From Ilumatobacteraceae bacterium (GTDB lineage: Bacteria; Actinomycetota; Acidimicrobiia; Acidimicrobiales; Ilumatobacteraceae): DNA of 40,026 bases. The position numbers and the translations under genes are program-made. The notes under the pieces were generated by a model. It was not told where the DNA came from and ran no database searches. It was given only the letters and a program-made list of their open reading frames with translations. The stretch spans positions 1 to 40,026 of the forward strand of contig JAEMQQ010000011.1 of assembly GCA_016463775.1 (NCBI GenBank). The letters run 5' to 3'. Shown here in pieces: positions 23,197-32,060 of this stretch. The stretch's first letter is position 1, and each line of letters opens with the position of its first letter.

Positions 23197-25350
23197 GTGG
23201 CCACCCAACGAACGCTGAGTGAACACGAATCCAAACAGGTGCTTTCGGCATTCGGGGCAACGTTCGCGAAAGAAGCAATCGTGAACGATGCGCGCAAGGC
23301 GCTCGTTGCTGCCGAGCGGATCGGGTATCCGGTCGTGTTGAAGCTCGTCGGTGAGCGTTTGGCCCACAAGAGCGAACGTGGTTTGGTGCGTCTCGGGCTC
23401 AACAACGGTGTGGCTGTCGAACAGGCTGCCAACGATTTACTCGGGCAACGTCGAGACGACGATGGCGACGTTGCACTGCTCGTCGCACGGCAGGTCACGG
23501 GTTCGCGTGAATTGTTGGTCGGCATGGTGCGTGACCCACTGTTTGGTGCGGTGATCGTGGTTGGCGCGGGTGGCGTCAATGCCGAAGCGTTCGGTGACGT
23601 TCAGATGCGTGTCGCGCCGCTGACTGCCGATGACCTCGACGACATGCTCGATTCGCTCGCGACGCGCGAGTTGTTCGGTGCCTTCCGTGGGCAGCAGCCG
23701 CTCCAGCGCGGGGCGCTGTGGCGCATCGTCGACGCTGTCGTACAGGCTGCGTTGCAGCGCAGCGATATCGCCTCTATCGATATCAACCCGGTGATCGTCA
23801 CGCCAACAGGCGAGCCGATCGCCGTCGATGCCTTAATTGAACTGGGTGCCGATAGTTCATCCGGCAACGTCACCGAATTTCCCCGTCACAACGATGCCGG
23901 GTTTGAAGCCCTGTTCAATCCACGTGGTGTTGTGGTGCTCGGTGCGTCGACACATCCGGGAAAGTTCGGGTTCGTCTCGCTGCACAACTTGTTGGCCGGC
24001 GGCTATCGCGGCCGGGTGGCGGCCACCAATCTGTCGGGCGAGGTCGTGCTCGGTGTGCAAACCGTCGGGTCAGTGACTGAGCTTGCCCACGGTGAATTCG
24101 ACCTGGCATTTTTCTGCACACCGGCGAGCGTGAACGAGCGGTTGTTGCACGACTGCGCCGAGCGGGGCATTCGGGCAGCGTTCGTCACCTCGGCCGGATA
24201 CGGCGAGTCTGACGCGGCGGGTCAGGCCGCGGAAAGACGGCTGGTAGCCGCTGCTCGTGAGGCGAACGTGTTGCTGGCCGGCCCGAATGGCCAAGGCGTG
24301 GTGAGCACACCCAGTGCGTTGTGTGCCCAGATTGTCGCTCCATATCCGCCGGCCGGATCGATATCGATTGCCAGCCAAAGCGGCAACTTCGTTTCGAGTT
24401 TCATGAACCTTGCGCGCGCCAGTGGGGTGGGTGTGGCCCGGGCGGTGTCGGCCGGCAACGCTGCTGCCGTCGATGTGGCTGATTACATCGAATGGCTGTC
24501 GCGCGATACCGCAACGGCAACGGTGTTGAGTTACATCGAAGGGGTCACCGATGGTCGCCGTTTGCGTACGGCGCTCGAGTTGGCAGTCGCCCGCAAGCCC
24601 GTAGTGCTGGTGAAGGGTGGTGCGTCTGCGGCAGGCGCGCGCGCAGCATCGAGCCACACGGGTGCCATGGCGTCGGACGACAATGTGTTCGGCGGCCTCT
24701 GTCGCCAACTCGGCATTGTGCGGGCGCTTGACGTGGACGAGGCCTTCGATGCTGCCGCATTTTTTGCCACCTCGTCGTTGCCGCGTGGCAATCGGGTGGC
24801 GATTCTCACCACGGCGGGGGGTTGGGGTGTCGTCACCGCTGACGCGCTCAGCCGCGATGCAACGTTGCAGCTGGCCGAACTGCCAGACGATGTCATGGGT
24901 CAACTCGACGAGTTGTTGGTCGCCCGCTGGTCGCGCAACAATCCCGTCGACTGCGCAGGTGGTGAAACGCGCGACACGATTCCCGCCGTGCTGGCCGTGC
25001 TCGCCAACTCCGCTGCAGTTGACGCCGTCGTGTACCTCGGCATCGGCATTCAGGCGAACCAGGCACGACTGATGCGGGAAGGGGCCTTCCATCCCGACCA
25101 CGGTCTTGCCCGCATCGTCGACTACCACGAGCGACAAGACGAACGCTTCGCCACAGCCGCTCATGATTTGGCGCTGGCGACAGGCAAGCCGATCTTGGTG
25201 GCAACCGAATTGGCCGTCGCTGATCCGAACAACGCCGGGCCACGCACCGTGCGTGCGCTGGGTGGAATGTGTTACGCGAGTGGGCCGCGCGCGGTGCGGG
25301 CCCTTGGTCATGCATACCGATACGCCCACCATCGAGGTGTGACAAGGTGA
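23197..25350 (+). CDS. NDP-forming acyl-CoA synthetase, ATP-grasp domain first
   Basis: 717 aa from GTG 23197 (TTG 23188 is possible). Residues about 5-215 are an ATP-grasp domain ('LSEHESKQVLSAFGATFAKE', 'IGYPVVLKLVGERLAHKSERG', 'DINPVIVTPTGEP'). A CoA-binding Rossmann domain follows ('FNPRGVVVLGASTHPGKFG', about 243 on), then succinyl-CoA-ligase-like domains with 'GPNGQGVVSTPSAL', 'ISIASQSGNF' and the phosphohistidine motif 'SSHTGAMASDD'. It should link acyl-CoA hydrolysis to NTP formation, or make acyl-CoA from an acid and ATP. Many homologues have the CoA-binding domain first, so this is the beta-alpha order. It overlaps the next gene by GTGA. Confidence 0.88.
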   Translation: MATQRTLSEHESKQVLSAFGATFAKEAIVNDARKALVAAERIGYPVVLKLVGERLAHKSERGLVRLGLNNGVAVEQAANDLLGQRRDDDGDVALLVARQVTGSRELLVGMVRDPLFGAVIVVGAGGVNAEAFGDVQMRVAPLTADDLDDMLDSLATRELFGAFRGQQPLQRGALWRIVDAVVQAALQRSDIASIDINPVIVTPTGEPIAVDALIELGADSSSGNVTEFPRHNDAGFEALFNPRGVVVLGASTHPGKFGFVSLHNLLAGGYRGRVAATNLSGEVVLGVQTVGSVTELAHGEFDLAFFCTPASVNERLLHDCAERGIRAAFVTSAGYGESDAAGQAAERRLVAAAREANVLLAGPNGQGVVSTPSALCAQIVAPYPPAGSISIASQSGNFVSSFMNLARASGVGVARAVSAGNAAAVDVADYIEWLSRDTATATVLSYIEGVTDGRRLRTALELAVARKPVVLVKGGASAAGARAASSHTGAMASDDNVFGGLCRQLGIVRALDVDEAFDAAAFFATSSLPRGNRVAILTTAGGWGVVTADALSRDATLQLAELPDDVMGQLDELLVARWSRNNPVDCAGGETRDTIPAVLAVLANSAAVDAVVYLGIGIQANQARLMREGAFHPDHGLARIVDYHERQDERFATAAHDLALATGKPILVATELAVADPNNAGPRTVRALGGMCYASGPRAVRALGHAYRYAHHRGVTR

Positions 25351-26822
25351 ATTCGGCTCTCGAGCGCTTGTTCGACCAACTTCGACGATACGACCGACAC
25401 GTTGTGGCAGCCGACGGGCAACGGGCTGCAGCGAGCCTCATCGTCGTGGCGGCAGTGGTGTTCGTGCCGATGTTTTCCGCCTGGCAAGTAACACGTGCGG
25501 CCGGTGGCGCAGCAGCACCGCTTTCGGTTGCAGCGCCCGTCGGACCAGCACCGAGCGAGCCGATATTTTCGGTGCGTCGAATCGCGCGAACGACCGCCAT
25601 CGAGGCCCAGGTGGCAATTGCACGAAACCGTTTGTCGGTGCTGTCGGCGAAACTTCCACCTGACGCCTGCCTTGTGGTGCGCACCGAATCCCGCGACGTC
25701 GTAAAAACCCGCGCGCAACGTCCGTTGATTCCCGCCAGCAACATGAAATTGTTGGTGGCTGCCACCGCGCTCGACGTGTTGGGTGCCGATCACCGATTCG
25801 AAACCAGGTTGCTCGGCAACCGCACCGGAGCAGCGATCATCGGCAACCTTTGGCTAATTGGTGGTGGTGATCCGGTGCTTACAACGCGTGCCTACCCGGC
25901 CACCCAGATCTACCCTCCGGCGGCACCGACCTATCTCGACGCGCTCGCCGACGAGATACTTGCCAGCGGTATCACCACCATCACCGGTGCCGTCGTCGGG
26001 GACGAGTCTCGCTACGACGACGAGCGGTACGTGCCCACGTGGGGCGACGGGATACGCGCGATCGAGGCCGGCCCGCTCGGTGCGCTGATGGTTGACGATG
26101 GCGTCTTGGTGGGTGAGCCGTTCAAACCTGCCAACCCGGCGATCAGCGCCGCCACCGCATTCACGCGTTTGCTGCGCGCCCGAGGAATCAACGTCATTGG
26201 GTCACCTCGCAGTGCAATCGCCCCGGTTGCCACTACGGAGATTGCCCGCTTGACTTCGGCACCACTCTCCGCAATTCTCTTCGACTTGCTCGGCAATAGC
26301 GACAACAACGTCGCCGAATTGTTGTTGAAAGAAATCGGTTTGGTGCGTCAACAAACTCCGTCGCGGGTTGCTGGTTTGCGGGTGGTTGCCGACGTGCTCG
26401 AAGCTCGCGGCATTGCAGTCGATGGCTTGGTGTTGGCCGACGGTTCGGGTTTGGGTGATAACAACCGCGTGACGTGCCAAACGTTGGTCAGCCTCCTCGA
26501 CACATACGGGGTCGATAGCCCGCTCGGTGACGGGTTGGCGCTGGCCGGCGCCACTGGCACGTTGCGTGACGCTTTCACGACCGGGCCCGCGTCACAACAG
26601 GTGCGCGCGAAAACTGGTACGTTGCGCCAGGCAAAAGCGTTGAGCGGTTTTTTCCCCGTCGCAGACCTTCGTGGTGGGGGCGTGGTCACGTTTGCTCTCC
26701 TGCTGAACGGGGCAGGAGTGTCCAATCAGTCGGAGTATCGACCGCTGTGGAACGAGTTGATGGAAGCACTCTCGGCGTTCAGCGACCAACCCACCGAGCT
26801 GAGTTTGTTGCCCCGCTCGTAG
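25347..26822 (+). CDS. dacB: D-alanyl-D-alanine carboxypeptidase, PBP4 type
   Basis: 491 aa from GTG 25347 (GAGGTG 7-8 nt upstream; overlaps the previous stop). A cytoplasmic head of about 30 residues and a hydrophobic segment (about 29-47) make it membrane-anchored. The S13 peptidase/PBP4 active site is complete: SxxK S131-N-M-K134, SxN in 'LGNSDNNVAELLLKEIG', and KTG in 'RAKTGTLRQAKALSG'. It trims D-Ala from, or cleaves cross-links in, peptidoglycan outside the cell. It is coupled to an acyl-CoA synthetase with no obvious functional link. Confidence 0.93.
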   Translation: MNSALERLFDQLRRYDRHVVAADGQRAAASLIVVAAVVFVPMFSAWQVTRAAGGAAAPLSVAAPVGPAPSEPIFSVRRIARTTAIEAQVAIARNRLSVLSAKLPPDACLVVRTESRDVVKTRAQRPLIPASNMKLLVAATALDVLGADHRFETRLLGNRTGAAIIGNLWLIGGGDPVLTTRAYPATQIYPPAAPTYLDALADEILASGITTITGAVVGDESRYDDERYVPTWGDGIRAIEAGPLGALMVDDGVLVGEPFKPANPAISAATAFTRLLRARGINVIGSPRSAIAPVATTEIARLTSAPLSAILFDLLGNSDNNVAELLLKEIGLVRQQTPSRVAGLRVVADVLEARGIAVDGLVLADGSGLGDNNRVTCQTLVSLLDTYGVDSPLGDGLALAGATGTLRDAFTTGPASQQVRAKTGTLRQAKALSGFFPVADLRGGGVVTFALLLNGAGVSNQSEYRPLWNELMEALSAFSDQPTELSLLPRS

Positions 26823-26877
26823 TACTGGGCGCCGATTGGTTGTTCGGCGATAGCGACCTCGCCGATAGACATGAGGT

Positions 26878-27195
26878 ATGCAATTCGACCCTGTCGAGAC
26901 CCTCGAGTTGGTGCGCGACTATGCCAAACAAGAGACCGTCGGCCCCCTGAAAGGTGCCGGACGGTGGCTGGGTTTCGGACTCCTCGCCGCTTTCTTCATG
27001 TCGGTGGGCATCATCATCGTGCTGGTGGGTGTGCTGCGACTCTCACAAGACCTCATCTTGCACACGTGGTGGCCCGAGCAAGCAGATGGTTTGTCGTTCA
27101 TCCCGTATCTTGTAACGCTCGCCGTTGGTTTGGCGCTCTCCGGCTATTCCTGGTCACGGGTCGGTGTCTTCGAACTCAATCGAGGTTCCCGTTGA
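26878..27195 (+). CDS. Small membrane protein, holin-superfamily-like
   Basis: 105 aa. Two strong membrane segments (about 30-53 'LGFGLLAAFFMSVGIIIVLVGV' and 76-94 'IPYLVTLAVGLALSGYSW') with a short amphipathic start. The layout resembles the small putative holin-superfamily proteins common in actinobacteria (Phage_holin_3_6-like); these are chromosomal and not evidence of a prophage. It overlaps the next gene by TTGA. Confidence 0.65.
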   Translation: MQFDPVETLELVRDYAKQETVGPLKGAGRWLGFGLLAAFFMSVGIIIVLVGVLRLSQDLILHTWWPEQADGLSFIPYLVTLAVGLALSGYSWSRVGVFELNRGSR

Positions 27196-27398
27196 ACGAC
27201 CGCAAAAAAATCACCCGAGGCGACTTGGAGCAGCGGTTTAAGACCCTGCAGGACGACGTCACCGAAATAACCGAAACCAAGAAGGCGTCGATCACCGTGC
27301 TTGCGGTCGTCGGTATCGCCGCTGGTTTGTTGATTGCGTATCTCTTTGGCCGTCGAGGCGGTCGCCGCCGTCGAGGTGTCATCGAGATTCGTCGCTAG
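27192..27398 (+). CDS. Small single-span membrane protein with basic tail
   Basis: 68 aa from TTG 27192, which overlaps the previous stop. A charged N-terminal helix ('RGDLEQRFKTLQDDVTEITETKKA', possible coiled coil) leads to one membrane segment ('ITVLAVVGIAAGLLIAYLFG') and a run of arginines (GRRGGRRRRG), placing the tail in the cytoplasm. No family recognised. A longer open frame from 26871 is the previous gene in another frame. Confidence 0.7.
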   Translation: MNDRKKITRGDLEQRFKTLQDDVTEITETKKASITVLAVVGIAAGLLIAYLFGRRGGRRRRGVIEIRR

Positions 27399-27401
27399 GC
27401 A

Positions 27402-27548
27402 ATGCCGAGTCTGCGTCCTGTATCACGGCTCGCTGGTCGCGTGGTCGGCACCACGGTGGTGGCACGCACCATCAAGCGCTACCCGGCGGTTGGCGTCGGG
27501 CTGTTCGTATGGCGTTGGTGGCGGCGTCGTCAGAAACGGCACAAGTAA
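27402..27548 (+). CDS. 48-residue basic protein just upstream of trmI
   Basis: ATG 27402 to TAA 27548: 48 aa, very basic, with a short hydrophobic stretch (about 28-37, 'YPAVGVGLFVW') followed by 'RWWRRRQKRHK'. It starts 3 nt after the previous stop and its TAA shares a base with the trmI ATG (TAATG), so it fills exactly the space between two genes. This tiling is the main evidence for translation. A membrane-surface or RNA-binding peptide is possible. Confidence 0.55.
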   Translation: MPSLRPVSRLAGRVVGTTVVARTIKRYPAVGVGLFVWRWWRRRQKRHK

Positions 27549-28348
27549 TGTCTGCATCATTCGCCAGCGGTGATCGGGTGCTGTTGATCGACACGAAAGA
27601 ACGTCGTTACCTCGTGACGCTCGAGGAAACCGGCGAATTCCACAGCCACGCCGGGTTCGTGGCGCACTCGCACATCATTGGTGCACCCGAGGGTTGCTCG
27701 GTGGAATCCACCAAGGGTGCGCGCTACGTGGTGTTGCGTCCGACACTCGAAGATTTCGTCATCGAGATGCCGCGCGGTGCCCAGGTGATTTATCCGAAAG
27801 ATCTCGCACCGATTGCAATGTTGGCCGACATCGCACCCGGGCATCTCGTGTTCGAGTCGGGGGTGGGCTCCGGTGCCTTGTCGATGACCATGCTGCGCAC
27901 GGGTGCACGGGTGATTGGCTACGAATTACGCGAGGATTTCGCCCAGCGGGCCAAGAAGAACGTCGAATCATTCCTCGGTGACGAACCGTCGGCACGATTT
28001 CATGTGATGATTCGCGATTCGTATGCCGGAATTGACCTGCCCAACGGCGGGCGTTTCGATCGGGCCGTGCTCGACCTGCCAGAGCCATGGCAAGTGTTGC
28101 CACACCTGCCATCAGTGATGCATGCTGGTGGCGTCGTGGTGGCGTACACGCCGAGCATCACCCAGGCGGTCAAGGTTCGCGAAGTGCTGAACCAGCAGCG
28201 CGGGCAATGGGTGGCGATGCGCACGCTCGAAGTGCTGCACCGTACCTGGCACATCGAAGGCGAATCGGTGCGGCCCGACCATCGCATGGTGGCCCACACG
28301 GGTTTTCTTACAACGGCACGTTTGCTCGTCGCTGACTCAGCGCGCTGA
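27548..28348 (+). CDS. trmI: tRNA (adenine-58-N1)-methyltransferase
   Basis: 266 aa from the ATG in TAATG. TrmI makes m1A58 in the T-loop of tRNA using S-adenosylmethionine. The N-terminal small beta domain ('SFASGDRVLLIDTKERRYLVTLEETGEFHSH') and 'GCSVESTKGARYVVLRPTLEDFVIEMPRGAQVIYPKD' are typical, then the SAM site 'VFESGVGSGALSMTMLR', 'RFDRAVLDLPEPWQVL' (D-L-P-x-P catalytic area) and 'GVVVAYTPSITQ'. In mycobacteria the orthologue also lies just upstream of mpa, as here. Confidence 0.93.
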   Translation: MSASFASGDRVLLIDTKERRYLVTLEETGEFHSHAGFVAHSHIIGAPEGCSVESTKGARYVVLRPTLEDFVIEMPRGAQVIYPKDLAPIAMLADIAPGHLVFESGVGSGALSMTMLRTGARVIGYELREDFAQRAKKNVESFLGDEPSARFHVMIRDSYAGIDLPNGGRFDRAVLDLPEPWQVLPHLPSVMHAGGVVVAYTPSITQAVKVREVLNQQRGQWVAMRTLEVLHRTWHIEGESVRPDHRMVAHTGFLTTARLLVADSAR

Positions 28349-28359
28349 GAAGAACCGCT

Positions 28360-28605
28360 TTACGGTTCGATGAAGATGCATTCGCCGGGGCACTCCTCGG
28401 CGGATTCGATGACGGCATCAAGATGTTTGTCGTTGAACTCCGCCACACCGGCTGAACCTTGGGCGTTGCCCTTGGCAGTGGCAAAAATCTTGTCGCCTTC
28501 TTTTACATAGGCCAGACCGTCGTCAAGCAGGGCGAACACGTCAGGGGCGATCTCTTCGCATAGGCCGTCACCGGTGCAGAGATCTTGGTCAATCCATACC
28601 TTCAT
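28360..28605 (-). CDS. Ferredoxin with one iron-sulfur cluster
   Basis: 81 aa. C10-TGDGL-C16 and C72 (followed by Pro) are the three cluster cysteines of single-cluster [3Fe-4S]/[4Fe-4S] ferredoxins; an Asp (D13) stands where a fourth cysteine would be, as in CxxDxxC ferredoxins. A further C76 follows. The middle has a longer loop than usual ('GDKIFATAKGNAQGSAGVAEF'). Such proteins give electrons to cytochromes P450 or other oxidoreductases; none is nearby. The start is supported by a TATCGT box 8 nt upstream, divergent from arc. Confidence 0.88.
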   Translation of the reverse strand: MKVWIDQDLCTGDGLCEEIAPDVFALLDDGLAYVKEGDKIFATAKGNAQGSAGVAEFNDKHLDAVIESAEECPGECIFIEP

Positions 28606-28613
28606 GGCTGTTC

Positions 28614-28638
28614 ACGATACACGGATGCCCGCTAGGTT
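28614..28638. promoter_or_regulatory. Divergent promoter region, ferredoxin and arc
   Basis: In the 39-bp gap, TATCGT (minus strand, 28614-28619) ends 8 nt before the ferredoxin ATG and TAGGTT (plus strand, 28633-28638) ends 6 nt before the arc ATG. Neither start has a Shine-Dalgarno sequence, so both messages are predicted to be leaderless. Confidence 0.45.
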
Positions 28639-28644
28639 CAGGAC

Positions 28645-30291
28645 ATGGCTGACGACACAGGTGCACGACTTCGTGCAATTGAGGAGCGGTTGCTCGACGC
28701 CAAGGGTCAGTTGGCGACCGCCAAGGCCCAGAACGAGAAGTTGTCCTATGCGCTCCGAGAAGCACGCGATCACGTCGCTTCGCTACGCGAAGAAGTCGAA
28801 AAATTGACCCAACCCCCGTCGGCATACGGGATTGTCCTCGGCGCCAACGACGATGGCACGGTTGATGTGCTCACCAACTCGCGCAAAATGCGGGTGTCGC
28901 TGCACCCCGGCATCGACGTGACCACCCTCGAACGGGGCAGTGAGGTCGTGTTGAATGAGTCACTCAACGTGGTGCTCACCCGTGGGGCCGAAACGACAGG
29001 TGAGGTGGTGTCGCTGAAAGAGGTCCTCGAAGACGGCATCCGCGCCATCGTGACTGGTCGTGGTGACGACGATCGTGTGTGTGAACTGGTCGATGCGCTC
29101 CGTGGCACCCACCTACGCGCGGGAGACCTCCTGCGACTCGACGTGCGCAGTGGTCTGCTGTTGGAGCGTCTCGCCCAACCCGAGGTCGAGCATCTGTTGC
29201 TCGAAGAGGTTCCCGACATCTCGTACGACGACATCGGGGGTCTTGATTCCCAGATTGAGGCAATCGCCGACGCGGTGGAGCTGCCGTTCCTGCACGGTGA
29301 TTTGTTCGCCGAACACCAGTTACCCGCCCCGAAAGGCATCCTGCTTTACGGCCCACCGGGTTGCGGCAAGACACTCATCGCCAAAGCGGTCGCCAACTCG
29401 TTGGCAAAGAAGGTCGCTGCCCGCACGGGCGCCGACAAAGGTCGCAGTTATTTCATCAACATCAAGGGCCCCGAGTTGTTGAACAAATATGTCGGTGAGA
29501 CCGAGCGGCAAATCCGGATGGTGTTCCAACGCGCCCGCGAAAAGAGCGAGGAGGGTTGGCCAGTCATCGTGTTCTTCGACGAAATGGACTCCATGTTCCG
29601 CACGCGCGGCACGGGCATTTCATCCGACATGGAGTCGACGATCGTTCCCCAGTTGCTCGCCGAGATTGACGGAGTCGAGGGTCTGCGCAACGTCATCGTG
29701 ATCGGGGCGACCAACCGCGAAGATCTCATCGACCCGGCAATCCTGCGACCAGGGCGGCTCGACGTGAAGATTCGTATCGAGCGTCCGGGGGCGGTGGCGG
29801 CGCAGCAAATCTTCAGTCGTTATCTCACGCTCGAGGTGCCGATTGCAGCAAGTGAGGTTGCCAAACATGGCGACCTCAAACAAGCGATCAGCAAGATGAT
29901 CGACGCCACGGTGGCGGAAATGTACGCCAGCGACGAAAAGAATCGCTTTTTGGAGGTCACTTATCAGAACGGTGATCGTGAAACGCTGTTCTTCCGTGAT
30001 TTCGCCTCCGGCGCAATGATCGAAAACATCGTGCGGCGTGCCAAGAAATTGGCAATCAAGCGTCTCTTGGCTGGGGGAGAACGCGGCGTCGACCTGCAGG
30101 ACCTCATCTCTTCCATCCGTCAGGAGTTCCGCGAGCACGAAGACCTGCCGAACACGACCAACCCCGACGATTGGGCGAAGGTGTCGGGTCGCAAGGGTGA
30201 GCGAATCGTCTTCATTCGCACGCTCACCCACGATGACGACACCGTCGGTGGCAAGGCGATCGAACGTACGGCAACCGGCCAGTATCTCTAA
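28645..30291 (+). CDS. arc: Proteasome-associated AAA ATPase ARC/Mpa
   Basis: 548 aa. Residues about 5-50 form a coiled coil that binds Pup; about 55-190 hold two OB-fold domains; the AAA module has Walker A GPPGCGKT, Walker B '[12 protein letters not shown]', and '[19 protein letters not shown]' (sensor 1 and arginine finger region). It ends in ...QYL, the C-terminal motif that docks into the proteasome alpha ring and opens the gate. The hexamer unfolds pupylated proteins and threads them into PrcBA. The dop start is 2 nt downstream. Confidence 0.96.
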   Translation: MADDTGARLRAIEERLLDAKGQLATAKAQNEKLSYALREARDHVASLREEVEKLTQPPSAYGIVLGANDDGTVDVLTNSRKMRVSLHPGIDVTTLERGSEVVLNESLNVVLTRGAETTGEVVSLKEVLEDGIRAIVTGRGDDDRVCELVDALRGTHLRAGDLLRLDVRSGLLLERLAQPEVEHLLLEEVPDISYDDIGGLDSQIEAIADAVELPFLHGDLFAEHQLPAPKGILLYGPPGCGKTLIAKAVANSLAKKVAARTGADKGRSYFINIKGPELLNKYVGETERQIRMVFQRAREKSEEGWPVIVFFDEMDSMFRTRGTGISSDMESTIVPQLLAEIDGVEGLRNVIVIGATNREDLIDPAILRPGRLDVKIRIERPGAVAAQQIFSRYLTLEVPIAASEVAKHGDLKQAISKMIDATVAEMYASDEKNRFLEVTYQNGDRETLFFRDFASGAMIENIVRRAKKLAIKRLLAGGERGVDLQDLISSIRQEFREHEDLPNTTNPDDWAKVSGRKGERIVFIRTLTHDDDTVGGKAIERTATGQYL

Positions 30292-30293
30292 CG

Positions 30294-31790
30294 ATGGCGA
30301 TTCCGAAGGTTTCTGGCATCGAGACTGAGTACGGCATCGTCGTGCGCAATGCCGACCTCAACGCTGTGACCGCAAGTTCAATGCTGATCAACGCTTTCCT
30401 CGGTCGCACCGAAACGCGCACCGCGTGGGATTTTTTCGACGAACAACCAGGCAACGATGCCCGCGGGCTGCTGCTCGGCGAAATTCTGGCGCCCGATATT
30501 GAAACCCACCTCGTCAACACGGTGCTCACCAACGGTGCGCGTTATTACGTCGACCATGCGCACCCTGAATGTTCGACACCCGAATGTCGCACGACGACCG
30601 AAACCGTGCTATACGACCGCGCCGCGGAGGAAATCATGCGTCGAAGCATGCAACGCGCCAAGGCCCTTTTGCCCAACGACGGTGAAATCGTCGTGTACAA
30701 GAACAACAGTGACGGCAAAGGCAACAGTTACGGCTGTCATGAAAACTTCCTCGTCGATCGGGCCGTGCCCTTCGGGCGGCTCGTCTCGCAGATCACCCCG
30801 CATTTCGTGACCCGGCAGGTGTTCACGGGTGCCGGCAAGGTCGGCTGCGAAGCGCCCGGGTCGGTGCCCGGCGATATTGCGTACCAGCTCAGTCAGCGAG
30901 CCGATTTCTTCGAAGAAGAGGTCGGCCTGGAAACCACGTTGAAGCGCCCCATCGTGAATACCCGCGATGAGCCACACTGCGACCCGGCAAAGTACCGCCG
31001 CCTGCATGTGATTGTTGGTGATGCAAACATGAGCGAGGTGGCGACATTTCTGAAGGTCGGCACGACGGCGATCGTGCTGTCGATGATCGAGGACGATGCA
31101 TTGGGCAACGATCTCGTGTTGGCGCACCCGGTCACGGCAATCCGCCAGGTCAGCAACGATCCGTCGTTGCGCACCACGATCGCCCTCGCCAACGGCAAGC
31201 GCCTCACCGCTCTTGAGTTGCAGTGGGAATTGCTCGACCAGGCCCGCTCGTGGGCCGATCGACACGGGCTCGATTCGGTCACCGTCGATGACGGCAAACG
31301 CATTCTCGAAGAGTGGGAAAACGTGCTGATTGGTCTGGAGCGCGATCCGGTGTCGGTCGCGAACGTGGTCGATTGGGTCGCCAAAAAGCGCCTGGTCGAT
31401 GGGTATGCCGAGCGGCACTTGCTGCAACCGACCGATGTGCGCTTGAAGGCAATCGATCTGCAGTACTCCGACCTGCGTGCAGACCGCTCGCTGGCATCGC
31501 GTTGCGGATTGCGCACCTTGGTTGACCACGATGCGGCGGTACGGGCCATCGAGCAACCACCCGAAACGACCCGTGCGTATTTCCGGGGCACGTGTCTGGC
31601 CCGCTTCGCCGACGACATCGTTGCCGCCAACTGGGATTCGATCGTGTTCGACGTCGGTCGGGATCCGCTGCGACGCGTGCCGATGATGGAACCCCTGCGT
31701 GGCACCAAGGCCCTGACCGGCGATCTTCTGGCGTCGTGTGCGAATGCCGCCGAGCTCATTGGGCGGCTCAGCGAGACCGCGCCAACCTGA
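30294..31790 (+). CDS. dop: Pup deamidase/depupylase Dop
   Basis: 498 aa of the carboxylate-amine ligase fold shared with PafA. It converts the C-terminal Gln of Pup to Glu and removes Pup from substrates. 'VSGIETEYGIVVRNAD' carries the metal-binding glutamate; a Dop-type loop is seen in 'TRTAWDFFDEQPGNDARG' (about 41-58), absent from the PafA in this window; '[17 protein letters not shown]' and 'HVIVGDANMSEVATFLKVG' are shared active-site blocks. It lies between arc and pup. Confidence 0.95.
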   Translation: MAIPKVSGIETEYGIVVRNADLNAVTASSMLINAFLGRTETRTAWDFFDEQPGNDARGLLLGEILAPDIETHLVNTVLTNGARYYVDHAHPECSTPECRTTTETVLYDRAAEEIMRRSMQRAKALLPNDGEIVVYKNNSDGKGNSYGCHENFLVDRAVPFGRLVSQITPHFVTRQVFTGAGKVGCEAPGSVPGDIAYQLSQRADFFEEEVGLETTLKRPIVNTRDEPHCDPAKYRRLHVIVGDANMSEVATFLKVGTTAIVLSMIEDDALGNDLVLAHPVTAIRQVSNDPSLRTTIALANGKRLTALELQWELLDQARSWADRHGLDSVTVDDGKRILEEWENVLIGLERDPVSVANVVDWVAKKRLVDGYAERHLLQPTDVRLKAIDLQYSDLRADRSLASRCGLRTLVDHDAAVRAIEQPPETTRAYFRGTCLARFADDIVAANWDSIVFDVGRDPLRRVPMMEPLRGTKALTGDLLASCANAAELIGRLSETAPT

Positions 31791-31808
31791 CCGACGTGGC
31801 TGGGCGGG

Positions 31809-31836
31809 TTGCGTAGCGCGAGCGTCTTGCTATGGT
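31809..31836 (+). promoter_or_regulatory. Candidate promoter of pup
   Basis: TTGCGT (31809-31814) and TATGGT (31831-31836) are separated by 16 bp and TATGGT ends 6 nt before the pup ATG. This is the best paired -35/-10 in the window and suggests that pup-prcB-prcA-pafA can be transcribed apart from arc-dop, as a leaderless mRNA. Confidence 0.5.
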
Positions 31837-31842
31837 GCTCCT

Positions 31843-32043
31843 ATGGCTGAACGTACCAAGAAGCAACGCCCGACGACACCCCGCGAACAGACATCGACGA
31901 CCGAGACCGAAGCCGCACCGGCTGCAGAGAACGCCGACCGGTTGAAAGCCGAGCTCGATGGGTTGCTCGACGAGATCGATGAAGTACTCGAAACCAACGC
32001 GGAAGACTTCGTGAAGAGCTACGTGCAAAAGGGTGGGCAGTAA
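31843..32043 (+). CDS. pup: Prokaryotic ubiquitin-like protein Pup
   Basis: 66 aa from the ATG after TATGGT. The N-terminal half is disordered and polar; 'NADRLKAELDGLLDEIDEVLE' is the helix that binds the ARC coiled coil; the tail 'DFVKSYVQKGGQ' ends in GGQ, so Dop must deamidate it to GGE before PafA can ligate it to lysines. An open frame upstream to 31738 is dop in another frame. Confidence 0.97.
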   Translation: MAERTKKQRPTTPREQTSTTETEAAPAAENADRLKAELDGLLDEIDEVLETNAEDFVKSYVQKGGQ

Positions 32044-32060
32044 GCCCGACTGGTTGCACC

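Noticed and set aside
24070-25332. 420-codon minus-strand frame opposite the acyl-CoA synthetase
   Set aside because: It is antisense to a gene with full family motifs; the product has shadow-like composition and no recognisable domain.
26878-27195. Holin-like protein as a sign of prophage
   Set aside because: No other phage gene is near; the neighbours are housekeeping genes, and such small membrane proteins are common in actinobacterial chromosomes.
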